A stretch of DNA of 64,000 nucleotides from positions 1 to 64,000 of the forward strand of contig JABYQU010000081.1 of the NCBI GenBank assembly GCA_022264855.1, in the 5' to 3' direction. Below the pieces are notes generated by a model. The model was not told where the DNA came from, did not search any database, and saw only the letters and a list, made by a program, of their open reading frames with translations. This DNA comes from Lenzites betulinus. Taxonomy: Eukaryota > Basidiomycota > Agaricomycetes > Polyporales > Polyporaceae. This document shows, piece after piece, positions 1 through 12,084 of the stretch. The translations under genes were made by a program, and so were the position numbers. Positions within the stretch are counted from its first letter, which is position 1. Every line of letters starts with the position of its first letter.

Positions 1-1764
1 GAGCGGGAAATAATACCAGTAAACGGTGAGACTGACAATGGACGGCCCAGATGGACAATGTGATATGTAGACGCAACCTCCCTCAGCGTCCAGACTTTGT
101 TCTTTGTGATACGCTGAGCCATGATGTCAAGCGGCGTCCACACTATGGGTTTGAACGGAAGAAGTTGTAGTCGGAGCATTCGGTCGGAGGCGTCGAGCTG
201 TGCAGGCGCGGAAAACTGTTCAAGTTTCCCCGTGGTAGAGAGAAAGAGAGCAAAGATAGGCAGCTTTCTGACGAGGCGGAGAGCACTCCGGACGTGGATA
301 AAGAACGTCGGTCCAGAAGACCCGGCGCTACTCTTGGTGAGGTGCTGTGCCTCATCAAAATACAGAATAACGTCTAGGCCGCTGTTTGATGCGAAAGATT
401 TCTTCCGGGTCGTCGATATGTATGCAACCAATGCTTCTGCAGCAGTCACCAGATTTATGTGCGTCCCTGAAGATGCTTCAGCGGGACCGTTGAGCCAATC
501 ATTGAACCGGCTGACTGACCGTGATCATCCACAACGGTCATGACAGGAGTTGGACTAGGTTGTCTGGGTTCCTTGGAGTGCTTGGCGCTCGATAAGAGCT
601 GCATGGAACCGTCAGAATCAGGCTTTCATACGAGGCAGCTGTGATCTAGTCAATTGTGACTTACCTCTGCCGCACGCACACACACATCTGAATAGAACTG
701 CTGCCGGTACTGGCCGTGTTGACCATACTCCATGCCGTCGCTCATCGATTGGCGAAATATGCTCGCGAGGCTCAGACCGGCTGAGCAGCAGCCATGAGCT
801 GTTTGACAGTGAGATGAAGGAGGTGACGACGTACGATCCGGGGCAATATCCTTGGCTCGCTGTAGCGCAGTCTCGAATAATGCGCACATGAAGAACTGGG
901 CACGTTCTGCGCGCATATCGGTGTTGTCACCCCCGAACCAACTGACAGCGAGATTGTCCGGCGGGGGGTACGCTAGTCGGCATTGTGTCAGCCAGTGTTG
1001 TGCATGACAAGCAAGACGCATGTCCACCTTGGTTGGAGCCGAGAGCGATTGGAATGCAAAATATCTTCTTCGCAAGCTCGTCGACCATACGCGACTTGCC
1101 AGTACCCGAGGACTGCGTGATTGAGGCGTAGCGAGCGTAATGTTGGCCGAGCACGTCCTCATTAACGTAGTCTCGAAGAACGCTCTCGAGAATATCCCCG
1201 GAGTTCTTGTACGGCTCCTTCCAAGCAGTCGAGACCACTGTATTTATCATATGAGCGCACAGAAGAAGCCTGGAAAATGGTGCTACCGACGTCGCAGCAT
1301 CTCGGGTTGCAGTTTGTCTCCCGACTGTCCTTCCAAGTTGTCTGACTGGCCAAGCGTCTCATTCTTGGCTGTGAACAGGGCACCTGTTCGACCGCCTACT
1401 GTGAGCGGACCAAGTGGAGGGCATAAGCATGTCCATACTGACGCGAATTGAGGACTTTATCAAATTCCCCCTGCTCGAGATGCTCCTTCAGCTCAGGGTG
1501 GCTGGCAAGGAGGGAATTCAATTTGTTGGGAGCGCAATAAACGGTCGGGTGCAAGAAATCTAGCCATTGCAATAATATTTCAAGGCGCTGCTCCGAAGTC
1601 TTATTGGGGGTCGTCAGCATATACATGGCCGTCTGATATTGATCCGGCGTCAGCTCAGGGGTGTGTGCCCTGGGCGGGGGGTCTTCTGCTTCAGCAGATC
1701 GCACTCTCTTCGTCGCGCCATCTGCTGAAGTCCCCGAGCGGTTTCGCTTGAGATCTGAAGACAT
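1..1764 (-). CDS. Basidiomycete P-loop NTPase-like protein, 3' end outside window
   Basis: The function is unknown. The gene belongs to a family of large P-loop proteins that is multicopy in Agaricomycetes. The start is ATG 1764, followed by a low-complexity N-terminus and a helical segment. A Walker A-like SSGTGKSR lies near 1110 and a Walker B-like ILYFDEAQHL near 350. The intron at 973-1027 (55 nt, GT-AG, CTGAC branch point) is clear because it joins GSNQ to AYPPPDNL in frame. GTAAGT at about 663 marks another donor. The frame from about 500 down to base 1 is open, so the gene continues outside the window. Introns between about 1200 and 1430 were not fixed. That part has frames such as LGQSDNLEGQSGDKLQ that look coding, but no join there is fully convincing. 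A damaged copy cannot be excluded. Confidence 0.7.
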
Positions 1765-3490
1765 TGGTTGAGGTCGAGGTGGTTGCGGGTCACAGTCGGA
1801 GTTGGATTCGAACAGTATCGTCAATCTCCGTAGGACCCCGGGAACTCGGAAAAGGCGATTTTGGGATGTTCTGATTCCACCGGGAATCGGTATTTCAGTA
1901 TGACAACTTGGTGAGGGCACGTGAATCGGGGCACACCCGGTTCTGGCCGCAGTTGATGAAAGCTCCTGGTACTCCCGGCATTTATCTTTGTTTGTTAGCT
2001 GTGGCTTGGTGCATCGAGAGCCGAGCGTGCAACTCGATTCGCCTCTGTTAGTACGTATATATGTACACCGTTAGTTCCCGGACCACATTACTATAGCTTC
2101 AACTACTCGAACGGTGCCTCAGGTTGCGGTAGCGCGTTTCCTTGCTCATCTTCAAGCTTCCAAGGTTAGTATTTTGTTGCATAAGGGATGACATAGCACA
2201 AGAATATCATCCTCAGGTTGTGGCGAAGGAGAGCCTTGCTCTGACGAGCAAGGAACTAGCACTTGTGTTCGCTTTGGTGAGTGTTGATTTCTCAGGTCAG
2301 CCTGCTTCGATACCATCGAGACACTGATTACTGCATTCAATTTACAAATGTCAGTGCCAGACAAATATCTATCACGACAACCGCCGTGGCTACGATGGGT
2401 CACCGCACTAGGGTCATATAAATTGTTCTTCATGCGAGAGAGGGGCGCACATTGAGGGCGGGCGTAGCCCGCCCGAAGTGTGCGCCCAGTAATGCAGAGT
2501 AAGCCCTAGTGCCGCATTCCATGGCCGCTGGTACTGGTGAACTGTGTCGGAATCCCACCTACCAGTTCGCAAAACCACACCAATTGAATACTTGTTTGTT
2601 TGGACATTACTACGCTCCCGGCCCCGTTGCTGCAGGCACCACAAGCAATGATACACATCAGGATATTTATCATCGTCCTCCTTGACCACATGAGGACGGG
2701 TTTAAACGTGGTCGGCATACCCATGCCTACCAGTGGTCAGCACTATCCCCAAGTCGTGCTTCCTCGGTATCTCACATGTCATTAAAGGCTAGCAGCAACT
2801 CCCCTCTACCGAAGGAACAATGTGGTCGACAAGTATTTACTATGTTTGATTGACCTCTGAGTTATTACTGTAGTATTAAGTATGACTATGGCTATGTCTG
2901 TGCCCACAAAGCTCATCGGAGTCAGTAAATAAAAATACGAGCAGTGTGGATGATAGTCACGGACAGCCAGTGGAGAGCCCTGTTTCAAGTTCCCTCCCAT
3001 CGATACATCGTTATATCACAATATTATGGGTGGAATCGGGCTGGGCGTGCGAAGCATCGCCGTTCACCCTCAAGTGAGCTTAGGCCTGCTTAAGCTCTTT
3101 GCATGGAGCAAGCGATCTAAGAGGCTGTCGCGACCTTCATGAGCTCGAGCTTTTAGCGAGACGGTTGCATCGAGTGCTACGCATGCCAGATCCACATCTA
3201 TTTGATTATTATTTCGAGTTGGACCTCGGCGCGTTCCGCGCAGTCATGTGGAACCACGAGAGCTACCTATTCGACCTACCTGTGTACTTTGCCGGCGGTG
3301 AGCGTGTCCCCTGCTGTCCCCTGTGCCTCCCTTGTCTTGTGCTGACTAAGTGGTCTCAGACCTATCTCAGACCCTCCCTCAAGCGCTTCTGCATGTTCTC
3401 CTACATCTGATTGGTACCACTGACGACTAGCATCATCCTACAGACATCTCTGATTCCAAATCGCACACCACATTGTGGTAAATATCGACC
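1765..3490. other. Intergenic stretch, no supported gene
   Basis: There are only short overlapping open frames on both strands, with no recognisable domain or coherent splice chain. It contains the MITE at 2406-2511. An open frame at 3099-3410 (+) has no family I recognise and is not called. Confidence 0.6.
2406..2511. mobile_element. CACTA-type MITE with central hairpin
   Basis: A 106-bp element starts CACTAGGG and ends CCCTAGTG (8-bp terminal inverted repeats). It is flanked on both sides by the same 3 bp, CCG (2403-2405 and 2512-2514). A 3-bp target duplication and CACTA ends are the hallmarks of the CACTA superfamily. The interior (2443-2487) is a near-perfect hairpin with 21-nt arms. 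It has no coding capacity. The TIR is short, so a chance match is possible but unlikely given the matching 3-bp flanks. Confidence 0.6.
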
Positions 3491-4699
3491 ATGGCACCAT
3501 CATCCGAAATGCCGCTACCCCTAGGCCGTACCCCAAGTCCGATCCGATCCCCACCCACGGAATCGAGCGCCGACCGTACAACGACCGATGTTGGGATCAC
3601 GAAGGACGCCGAACTATGGTTCACCGACGGTAACATTGTCCTGCTATCCTCCGGTACCGCGTCCTGCGGTCAAGTCGCCTTCCGCGTGTATAAAGGAATC
3701 CTCAGTCGTGCATCACCCGTCTTCCAGGATCTCTTCGAGCATGCAGTCGCGCCCCCAGAGACGGTCGATCCGGCACCACTCGCATACGTCGCTGACGAGC
3801 CCGAATTCGTTGACGGCTGCCCCACTGTGAAGGTGACGGACTCTTCAATCGAGATGAGACACTTCCTTCGTGCAATATTCCAATCTGGCACCACGTACGT
3901 GCTCCCGTGCAATCTGTTAGTACACCTTGATGCCGATGAATACTGTGCCTGGCACAGGTCATTGTCCCTCAGCTACAACAAGACACGTCAGCCATTTGCC
4001 CACCTCGCCGCCATCGCACGCCTCGCACACAAATATCAAGCCGATGCGCTCGCTGCCGCAGCGTTTGAACGCATCGAGATGTTTTTCACGGCGCGCCAGA
4101 ATCCTTGGTCAAAACTTAAATCGGCATACGACTATCAGGAAGGATTGGAAATCCGCGGGTCGCAGTACGCACTCTCGCTGCGCCCCGAAGACGCCGTTGA
4201 AGCAGTAAACCTCGCACGCCTGTTCGAGAAGCCTCTCATGCTCCCCCTTGCGCTTTACATGTGCTGCGTGCTTGACCCACAGCTCATGCGGAATGGGATT
4301 GCCCGCGAGGATGGAACGCTGGACAGGCTGTCTGATGATGACTTCGCACGATGCATAGGCGCTTGTCTGATCATGGTGAAGGAGGGGTATCATCACCTGA
4401 AACAAACCATTGAGGGGATGCCAGGGCCTTCGTGTACCTCAATGAAGCGGTGCGTGGAGAGTGCAGAGCCTGAGGATGGGACCCGCGCAGTCTGGAAATA
4501 TCCGTTTCTCTTGACGCACGCCTTTCTCCGCGCCGACGAGAGGGGGCTATTAGACTCGTACATTGGGCCACAAGATTGTCTGCAGTGGGCTTGTGCCGCA
4601 TGCCGAAATCAGCGCCTGCGAAAGTCAACCACAATGGCTCAGGCAGCGTGGCGCGAACTCCCATCATGGCTAGGCATCAAAAATCTCCCGGGCTGGTGA
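3491..4699 (+). CDS. BTB/POZ-domain protein, copy 1
   Basis: This belongs to the basidiomycete BTB-domain family, whose members are probably protein-protein adaptors; the substrate is unknown. The N-terminal third holds the BTB fold (ELWFTDGNIVL, FRVYKGILSRASPVFQDLF, EMRHFLRAIF). The C-terminal half has the family pattern AAIARLAHKYQADAL and ends in a short Cys-containing segment (WACAACR). ATG 3491 opens the frame. It reads through as 402 codons, but the paralogue at 9047-10188 has an intron at the matching place. Here GTACGT at 3895 and an AG at 3957 or 3972 would remove 63 or 78 nt, both in frame and stop-free. The mature protein is therefore either about 402 or about 376-381 residues. Confidence 0.85.
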   Translation: MAPSSEMPLPLGRTPSPIRSPPTESSADRTTTDVGITKDAELWFTDGNIVLLSSGTASCGQVAFRVYKGILSRASPVFQDLFEHAVAPPETVDPAPLAYVADEPEFVDGCPTVKVTDSSIEMRHFLRAIFQSGTTYVLPCNLLVHLDADEYCAWHRSLSLSYNKTRQPFAHLAAIARLAHKYQADALAAAAFERIEMFFTARQNPWSKLKSAYDYQEGLEIRGSQYALSLRPEDAVEAVNLARLFEKPLMLPLALYMCCVLDPQLMRNGIAREDGTLDRLSDDDFARCIGACLIMVKEGYHHLKQTIEGMPGPSCTSMKRCVESAEPEDGTRAVWKYPFLLTHAFLRADERGLLDSYIGPQDCLQWACAACRNQRLRKSTTMAQAAWRELPSWLGIKNLPGW

Positions 4700-5271
4700 T
4701 ATAACGATTCAAGCGGTAAGATATATCCATGAGTTGAATCTCCTTCGTGTCGTATTAATTGATGTTCGTAATCTAGGGCATACATCCGAGCTATCAGGCT
4801 CAAATATGGTACGTGATAGTATGGAAAGAAGCCGTAGGTTGGACATACTTACTAACCAACTCCGAATAGCCTTGGTACTCGTTTTCGCACTATCAGCTTG
4901 AGATAATAGCATGTATTTGACGAGCCTCCAAATCGTATATCCACAGCTGTCTTCTCCACTGCAATCATCATAGCAGTACTAGGTGGTACGCCTTCGACAT
5001 GTTCTATGGTGCAAATTCAAGTATATAGGCCGACGTATCATGGATTCGGATACGATACTAGACTTGACACAAGTCCCATTCGCTCCTAAAGGCTCGTCAC
5101 TGATCACCTTAACCAAGACGCTGTGGGGTTATCATGAATAGGGAGCGCGAGGTATTTCGAACATTGTTCAGGCGGCTCTTCCAAACCACAACACCTGCCT
5201 ATTTGGGTATGCCGTGCTTCCCGGGCCGCACCGTCTGTCGTATCGCAGCAGCTCCTCCGACTTGCACCATC
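4700..5271. other. Intergenic stretch between BTB copy 1 and cytidine deaminase
   Basis: Nothing that looks coding or structured was found. It should hold the 3' end of the BTB gene and the promoter of the deaminase. Confidence 0.6.
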
Positions 5272-6018
<747 letters not shown>

Positions 6019-6334
6019 GAACGTGGAGATGTGTGTGGATTGCCGTGCGTGCGTTCTCGACCGATTTGGTGTTGAGTTCCGCGAGGCATGCGCTGATGGA
6101 ACCCGATAGATGTGCCATTGTAGTGGGGGAAAAGGAGGCGTCCGAACGCTAAACATGTAACAATTTATCGATCTAAAACGACGATTTGCAGGGGCGCAAG
6201 CGGTCGAAAGGAAAGCATTTTTGACCAAACGTATACCGAGTTAGACACGAGAACATACAGTACAGAAATCCGGGGTAGTCATACGAATGCAGCAGCTTTG
6301 CCAGGTGCGATCCACCGGACTGCAGGCGCGTCCC
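6019..6334. other. Convergent intergenic spacer
   Basis: The 3' ends of the cytidine deaminase and of the Slm1-like gene face each other here. Nothing else is seen. Confidence 0.6.
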
Positions 6335-8272
6335 TTAGAGCGCCTCCGTGAAGCGACTGTCGGGTACCGCGGCGGAACCGGCTGCTGCAGCCCCCTGCTC
6401 CGTCGAGGCTGGGGCCGCACCCGCGCCTGCGCCATCCTCGGCGGCAGCGACGTGCGGTTGCCGCCCTTCCGGTGCCTTCTCCTGCTGCCGCTTGCTCGGT
6501 CGGCGGGAGACGGTCGCACCTTCCTGGGTGCCAGCCGGCTTCTTGTCGACCTAGCATAAGAGATTCGTCAGCTAAGGGCATAGATAAGAGATGAACCTAT
6601 GGCCGCGTACCGGGTATCCGTTGGCGCCATACTCCGCATCACGCGCGCCGGTGTGCGAGTACTCGGGCGGACCCACATCGTCCTCAGCGCCATCGCGAGC
6701 CTCCTCATACACCACGTCGTCCTCATCCTGTTCCTCCTCGACGCTCGAGCCCTCGTCCTCCGTCTCCTCAATGCCCTCGTCCTCGCTGGTATAACCTGCG
6801 GCGCGTACGGCGGCGGCGACGGGGCCGCTGCGCTCCATCTGCTCGCTCGCGACAAGGTACCGCGCGCAGAGCATACGCACGTCGTTCCACCACTCCATCA
6901 TGTCGTCGTGGGACCGCGCTCGGAACGCCCATGCGCGTCCGCTGCTTCCGCTGCGGCCGGTGAGCGAGTTCTTGAGGCCGCGCAGTGAGCCGGTGCGGGT
7001 GCTGCCCGTGCCGTCTTTGCGCTCCTCAATGTGGAACTTGTGACTCTTCCCGTTAGGAGCTGAGGGGGGACCGAGCGTGCAGAACGGCAGGAAGAGGCTG
7101 AACTGCGGGCGGTCGGCGAGCGCAGGGTCTGAGGAGGCGTACTCGTGGAGGAAGCCGGAAGCAGTCAGGACGTAGTACGACTCGCGGTACGTGCGGGTAT
7201 ATCGCTTCTTGCGCTCGAGGAGTCCGGTATGCACGGGAATCACGCTGGGATCGTCCTTGCTCGGGTATGTGATGTGTTCTGGGTTCCGAAGGGGCGTCTC
7301 GGGGTCAACAAGATGGTCTTCGCGCGCGGCGAAAGAAATCCATTCGCGATCTGGGGGGAGGGCGGACATATCGCGCTCCAGGTTGCCCCAAAGGTCGCGG
7401 ACGGCGTTGTCCATGCGAGTTCGCCATTCCGAAAACGTTGCCCATGCGGACTGAAGCGCCTGGATTAGGGACGCTTCGAACATCGCAGAGGATGCTTGGG
7501 TGAGAAGAAGGGACTTCTGTAGAGCATTCTCGGTGTGGACTTGCTTGACGAGCTGGCGAGCGACTGCCTGGTTGGCAACGTAAGGGTCAGTTCTCGCTGT
7601 CACGTTCAGAGGCGTGTTCTTCAAAACGGAGATGTTGGTGCCAAGGTCGCCGATGAGCTTTGCGGATAATTCGCGTTCTTTCGCGACTGCAGTTGCCAGC
7701 TTGCCCGTATCGTTCTGAATGTTCTGTAGGATGTATTGGCAATGATTCAGCTGGCGCGATATAGGAGCTTACCTTGATGTGAGCTTTAATCTCCACCCTC
7801 AGCTTCTGAAGATGCTGCACAATAGATCCATCCACGGTACGGCCAAGATTGGCGTGTTGATCGGCAATGGCACGCGTTTTGTCACGAATACCATAGAATA
7901 TATCCTGAGCAAACAACGTTTAAGCGGCGGGTCGCATCGTAGGATACGCGGAATGAGAGTACGGACCTGCAGCCCTCCTTCGCCGAGAAACTGGTTGCCC
8001 GATCTGAACGGTACCTGGATGACCGCGCCGAGCTTGGTCATCTCCCTCGCGACGTTGTTCTCAATATCTGCGATGCCCTCAAAGTAGGCAATAAGCTGCT
8101 TCACGATGGCCTTCCATGCGGTGAAGCGTTCGATGAGGATGTCTGAGGGGCGGAGGTCGTGGGGCTGGATGTTCTTCTTGACGAGCGACTGGCTGCGCGA
8201 GACGGTCGAGCCGTGTCTGCTGCCAGCGCGGGAGAGGGAGGTGGCCCTGGAGATGGAGACAGTTTCGTTCAT
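6335..8272 (-). CDS. Slm1/Slm2-like BAR-PH domain protein
   Basis: Probably a plasma-membrane phosphoinositide-binding effector of TORC2, like yeast Slm1/Slm2. Exons, read 5' to 3': 8272-7967, 7904-7773, 7723-6611 and 6550-6335. They give 588 residues and every exon length is a multiple of three. The N-terminus is Ser/Arg-rich (SRATSLSRAGSRHG). The middle is a long helical, BAR-like region. A PH domain follows around residues 275-420, with LLERKKRYTRTYRESYYVLT at its start and the Trp-containing helix DDMMEWWNDVRML at its end. The tail is very acidic (EETEDEGSSVEEEQDEDD), then Ala/Pro-rich. Introns are 49-62 nt. The family call rests on the layout and the PH segment; the link to TORC2 comes from yeast. 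Confidence 0.88.
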
Positions 8273-9046
8273 GGTGGTCGAGAGGAAAGAGGGGATGGGT
8301 GGAGAGGGACGGAGGACGACGAGGACGTCGGATCTGAACTAGCTTCAACTCTTGCTTTGCTTAGTGACGTCACTCTCTCTGATAGGGTATCTCCCCAAAA
8401 CAGCAATCATACTCGCCGCGTGCCTGTATGTTCCAAAAGATGCACAGGTCACTACACTGGTGGCCAGCTCATAGGCAGGCATGCGAGGGTCGTGGTAAGC
8501 TGTTTTCTACAGCCTGAGACGTTGTTCGCGCTCCCAGTCGGACTGGAAACTTAGAATTCGTAACTTGAACGTGTGCATACTACAACATGATGACGAGAAG
8601 AGCAAAAACGACAACCGCAAATTGGTAGACCGATGGTAGAGAGTTTGAGGGAAAGAAGCGCAGGATGTAGGCTCGTAAACCAGCCTCCAGTTCAGTGGTG
8701 GAAGACAATGAACATTAAGGAGTAGCGTAAACTTACTATCAGTCAAAAAGATATCGCAGACGAAGAGCAACATTTGTCAAGCTTGAAACTGAAGGGAGAC
8801 TCGTGTACGAGGCCAGAGGGCCCGTCGGTATGCGCGCACAGCACGGCTGCGACTTGGAGTACGACATTCAGGTACCTTTGTGAAAGTGTAAGCCGCCCCA
8901 CGTAGGATCTCGTTCGAAGAATGAAGATTATAACGCACAAACGACGCCGGGCAAACATTCATTTCGAGATCATGGTGCCCACTATGTAGTAGTTCTCCTT
9001 GAAAAATTATCGTTAGCAGGAAGCTTGAAAAACAATCGCATACTTA
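8273..9046. other. Intergenic stretch
   Basis: Holds the promoter of the Slm1-like gene and the 3' side of BTB copy 2. The short frames here show no known motif. Confidence 0.55.
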
Positions 9047-10188
9047 CTAGTTCCCCTCCAGCGAATTTTTGATGCACAACCACTGCGGGAGAAATTGCGG
9101 AATAGCATCCGCTAGCTGCTCGTGCCATGTCTCCCTATGGGTGGTATGGCATGTATCACAAGGCCAGCCCAAATAATCTGATGTGTTCCATGACGCGGAG
9201 CCTCCCGGAGTATCCCCACGGGAGTACCACTTTGCAAAGATATTCTTCAGGGAGCGAGGCTGTCGTTTCATAGCTTCTTCAGCACGTCTGGCATGGTTCC
9301 GGCACTGCACAGGCTCGGTGCATTCTGGCGTCGGTCCTTCCCTCAGGTGCATCTGTAGAGTATCATTGTACCACGCCAACATGGGCCGCACAGCACCCGC
9401 GCAGAGCTCATAGTCCTCGTCGGAGAGCCGCTCCCGCACACCATCTTCGCGAAGAGTCCCGTTCCGTAGCAGGAGAGGCGGAAGGACACAGCAGAGGAAT
9501 AACGCAATGAGGAGCGTCTTAGGGGAATCAAAGAGGTGGGCGAGGTTCACAACCTGGATGGCGTCTTCGTGTGTGAGCTCAATCATGTAGGAAGGTGCAT
9601 GGCGCCCGTCGAACGTTATAAATAATTGCTCGATGCGCTCAAATGCTGCTGTGGCGAGCGCGTCGGCTTGGTACTTGTGAGCGACCCGTGCGATTGTGGC
9701 CATCCGTGCAAATGGCTGAAGCTTCGTGGGGTCTCTAAAGTATGGGACACTTTCAGAACGCAATCCGTTGTGGTAGTTGTCAATATAACGGTTTGAGACT
9801 CTTGCAGATGGCAGGGAGGCACTTACTTCATAGCGGAATATAACACTGCTCCAAGGAAGTGTCTCATCTCGATAGAAGACTCCGTGACGGCGACAGTCGG
9901 ACAGCCATCAAACAATCTGGGTTCGCTAGCCTCGTGCAGGGGTAGAGTCACGGCTCCCGGTCCCGGATGTGCGCCAGCGAGCTCGAAGAGGTCTTGGAAG
10001 ACGGGCGATACCCGCGCGAGCATGCCTTTGTACACGCGGAAGGCCACCTTGCCGCACGTCGACGTGGCGGCGGAGATGAGGACGATGTTCCCATCATCGA
10101 ACCAGAATTCAGTATCCCTTGTGATCTCGGCATGGTCTGTAGAGGTGGACGAGGAGTCCGGCGATGAAGACGGTTGCGCTGTCGACAT
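9047..10188 (-). CDS. BTB/POZ-domain protein, copy 2
   Basis: Paralogue of the gene at 3491-4699, on the opposite strand. Exon 1 is 10188-9827 and exon 2 is 9734-9047. The 92-nt intron (GTAAGT to TTTAG) joins LYSAMK to DPTKLQPF, giving 349 residues. The BTB segment (EFWFDDGNIVL, FRVYKGMLARVSPVFQDLFE, EMRHFLGAVLY) and the C-terminal family pattern (MATIARVAHKYQADAL, GWPCDTCH, PQWLCIKN) line up along their length with copy 1. The N-terminus is Ser-rich and unlike copy 1. The role is unknown beyond a likely adaptor function. Confidence 0.9.
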
Positions 10189-11160
10189 GGTTCCTTTCTA
10201 CTTCAAAGTGCATGAGGTTAGGGACACAAGTTGCTACGGGCCAAGGCCGCAGCGTGAGTTTGAGGATATGACTCACGTATGGCTTGGCAGTCCTGTTGTA
10301 CGTCGAGGAACTGGAATACCGGGTTGTGGGGTGAACCGATGTGGGCGCGCTCGAATCTGCCTGGGGAGGGCCCAAGATATAGTACTGCATCTACCGCAGT
10401 CCTGCGGGGGAGTGAATGCATAATTAATGTGCGCTGCAGCATGAGAAATCGCGGACGTACCGCAGTCATCGAAAGACTCCCGCAGTGTCCATGATATATA
10501 GGCTGCAGGGTGGGGTTTCAGCGGCGCGAGCTTGTTGCTCTCAGACCTGCAGCAGTAGCTATTCTTGTGTGGTGCTGGTGAGCTACGGGCTGCAGTGTCA
10601 GTGGGAATTCAGTCTGTCGATGTGTGCGCGCGCGGAACTCCTTGTGCTGCAATAGGCACGAAGCTCGGCTGATCAAAGATATGAACGTGATCATGGGCCT
10701 GGTTCCGGAAGCCGCTTCTGCAAGCATCAAGTCGTTGAGAATCCCAACCATCGAGACATGTAACAGTAATACGACGGCGATTCGGATTGCTGCAGACTTC
10801 GTGGATTTGCATGCCAGACAGTACCCATCTATTTCTACCATGCCGAAACGTAACGAGGAGATTAATGCTGCGAGGTGGGAGCTAGTACTTAGCGAGGCAT
10901 TCCAAACAATTTGTACTTCTTGAAGGGGTACCGTAGTCACGGTCAATGTTAACGTTGTGGGCGCTCAAGCGCTCACTGGAGTACTTCCCACGTGGGAGAT
11001 AGGCACACGACGGCCCGGAAAGGAAGGGACACGTCTATCCCGTTTTTCGCATTCGCCTCCTCCCGCTCCTCGTCACTACCACTACCACCACCACCACCTC
11101 CCCCTCCCCTCCTCGTCCTCACCGGTACCCCCGCCCGCCCCGTCTGCTCCCAACCCCGTG
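10189..11160. other. Divergent intergenic region between BTB copy 2 and PHO88
   Basis: This should carry both promoters. A long pyrimidine-rich tract with CCACCA runs (about 11050-11130) lies just before the PHO88 start, as is common in 5' leaders of highly expressed basidiomycete genes. No gene is supported. Confidence 0.55.
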
Positions 11161-12084
11161 ATGAACCCGGCCGTGAACAACCTCGTGATCTCCCTCGCCG
11201 CCATGCAAGGTCTGTCCCCTCTCCGCCAGCGCGCACGCACACGCTCACCCTGCACCCAGTGGCGCGGCGGATATCGTTCGAGGACCCGCAGGTGCTCGTG
11301 TACGTGCGCATCGCGTACGTCGCGACCCAGGCCATCGTCCTCGGCGTGTACTACTACGTCGCACAGCAGGTCCGTCCCTCCCCCCCGCTGGCGCGCGCCG
11401 CGCGGTGCTGACCCTCCCCTCTCGCGGCGGTCTAGATCAAGAAGAAGAACGACCTCACGGTGCTCAAGTACGGTGCGTACCCCCTGTCACTGGCGTGTGA
11501 TGCGCGCGCACGGATGAGCTGGAGCTGACCTGGCGCGCTTCCTTGACACAGTCGAGCCCGGTGCCATGGTACGTGCTTTCTACCGGCGGGATGCACCGCG
11601 AACGCTGACGCGGGAGCGCAGGGCCAGGAGAAGAAGCTCGTGGCGACGACGGTGCGCGAGTACGACCTCGGCGAGATCTCGAAGCTCGTCCGCGCGGTGT
11701 ACATGGGCGTCGCGATGATGGCGTTCATGCATCTCTACCTCGGGTGCGTCCCGCGCCCCGCTTCTCCCCCCGTTTCGTTCTTCGCCGTGCGCGCGGCGGG
11801 ACTGACGGCGCCGCAGGTACACGCAGCCGCTGTTCATCCAGGCGCTCATGGGCCTCAAGACGCTGTACGACGCGAAGCTCGTCTCGATCCACCTCCTGGG
11901 CAAGCCTGCCGAGGGCGACCTCAAGCGGCCGTTCAAGGCTGGCGGCATGTTCGGTGGTGCGTCCCCCTCCCCCTGTGCGAGCCTGCGCTAGACGCTCACG
12001 CGGAACGCAGCCACGTCGGACCCGCAGACGGACAAGGCCGCGATCGACGAGGCGGAGAAGAAGATCGGCAAGAAGGACGACTAG
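11161..12084 (+). CDS. PHO88: Pho88/Snd3 family ER membrane protein
   Basis: In yeast, Pho88/Snd3 is an ER membrane protein, first linked to phosphate uptake and later to SRP-independent targeting of membrane proteins. Seven exons join in frame: 11161-11209, 11260-11369, 11436-11472, 11552-11568, 11622-11743, 11817-11956 and 12011-12084. Exon 4 is only 17 nt. The product of about 180 residues has the family features: MNPAVNNLVISLAAMQ at the start, a transmembrane helix (YVATQAIVLGVYYYVAQQ), the conserved TVREYD, a second helix near YMGVAMMAFMHLYL, QALMGLKTLYDAKL, and a charged C-terminus ending KKIGKKDD. A pyrimidine-rich leader and GC-rich exons suggest strong expression. Confidence 0.93.

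Noticed and set aside
1801..1830. tRNA T-arm-like GGATTCGAAC, and TTCGAATGCC near 32284
   Set aside because: No acceptor stem, D-arm or anticodon arm can be built around either; no tRNA gene is seen in the window.
3099..3410. 103-codon frame with FDYYFELDLGAFRAVMW
   Set aside because: No family recognised, no splice partner found, and the GC-rich context makes such frames common by chance.
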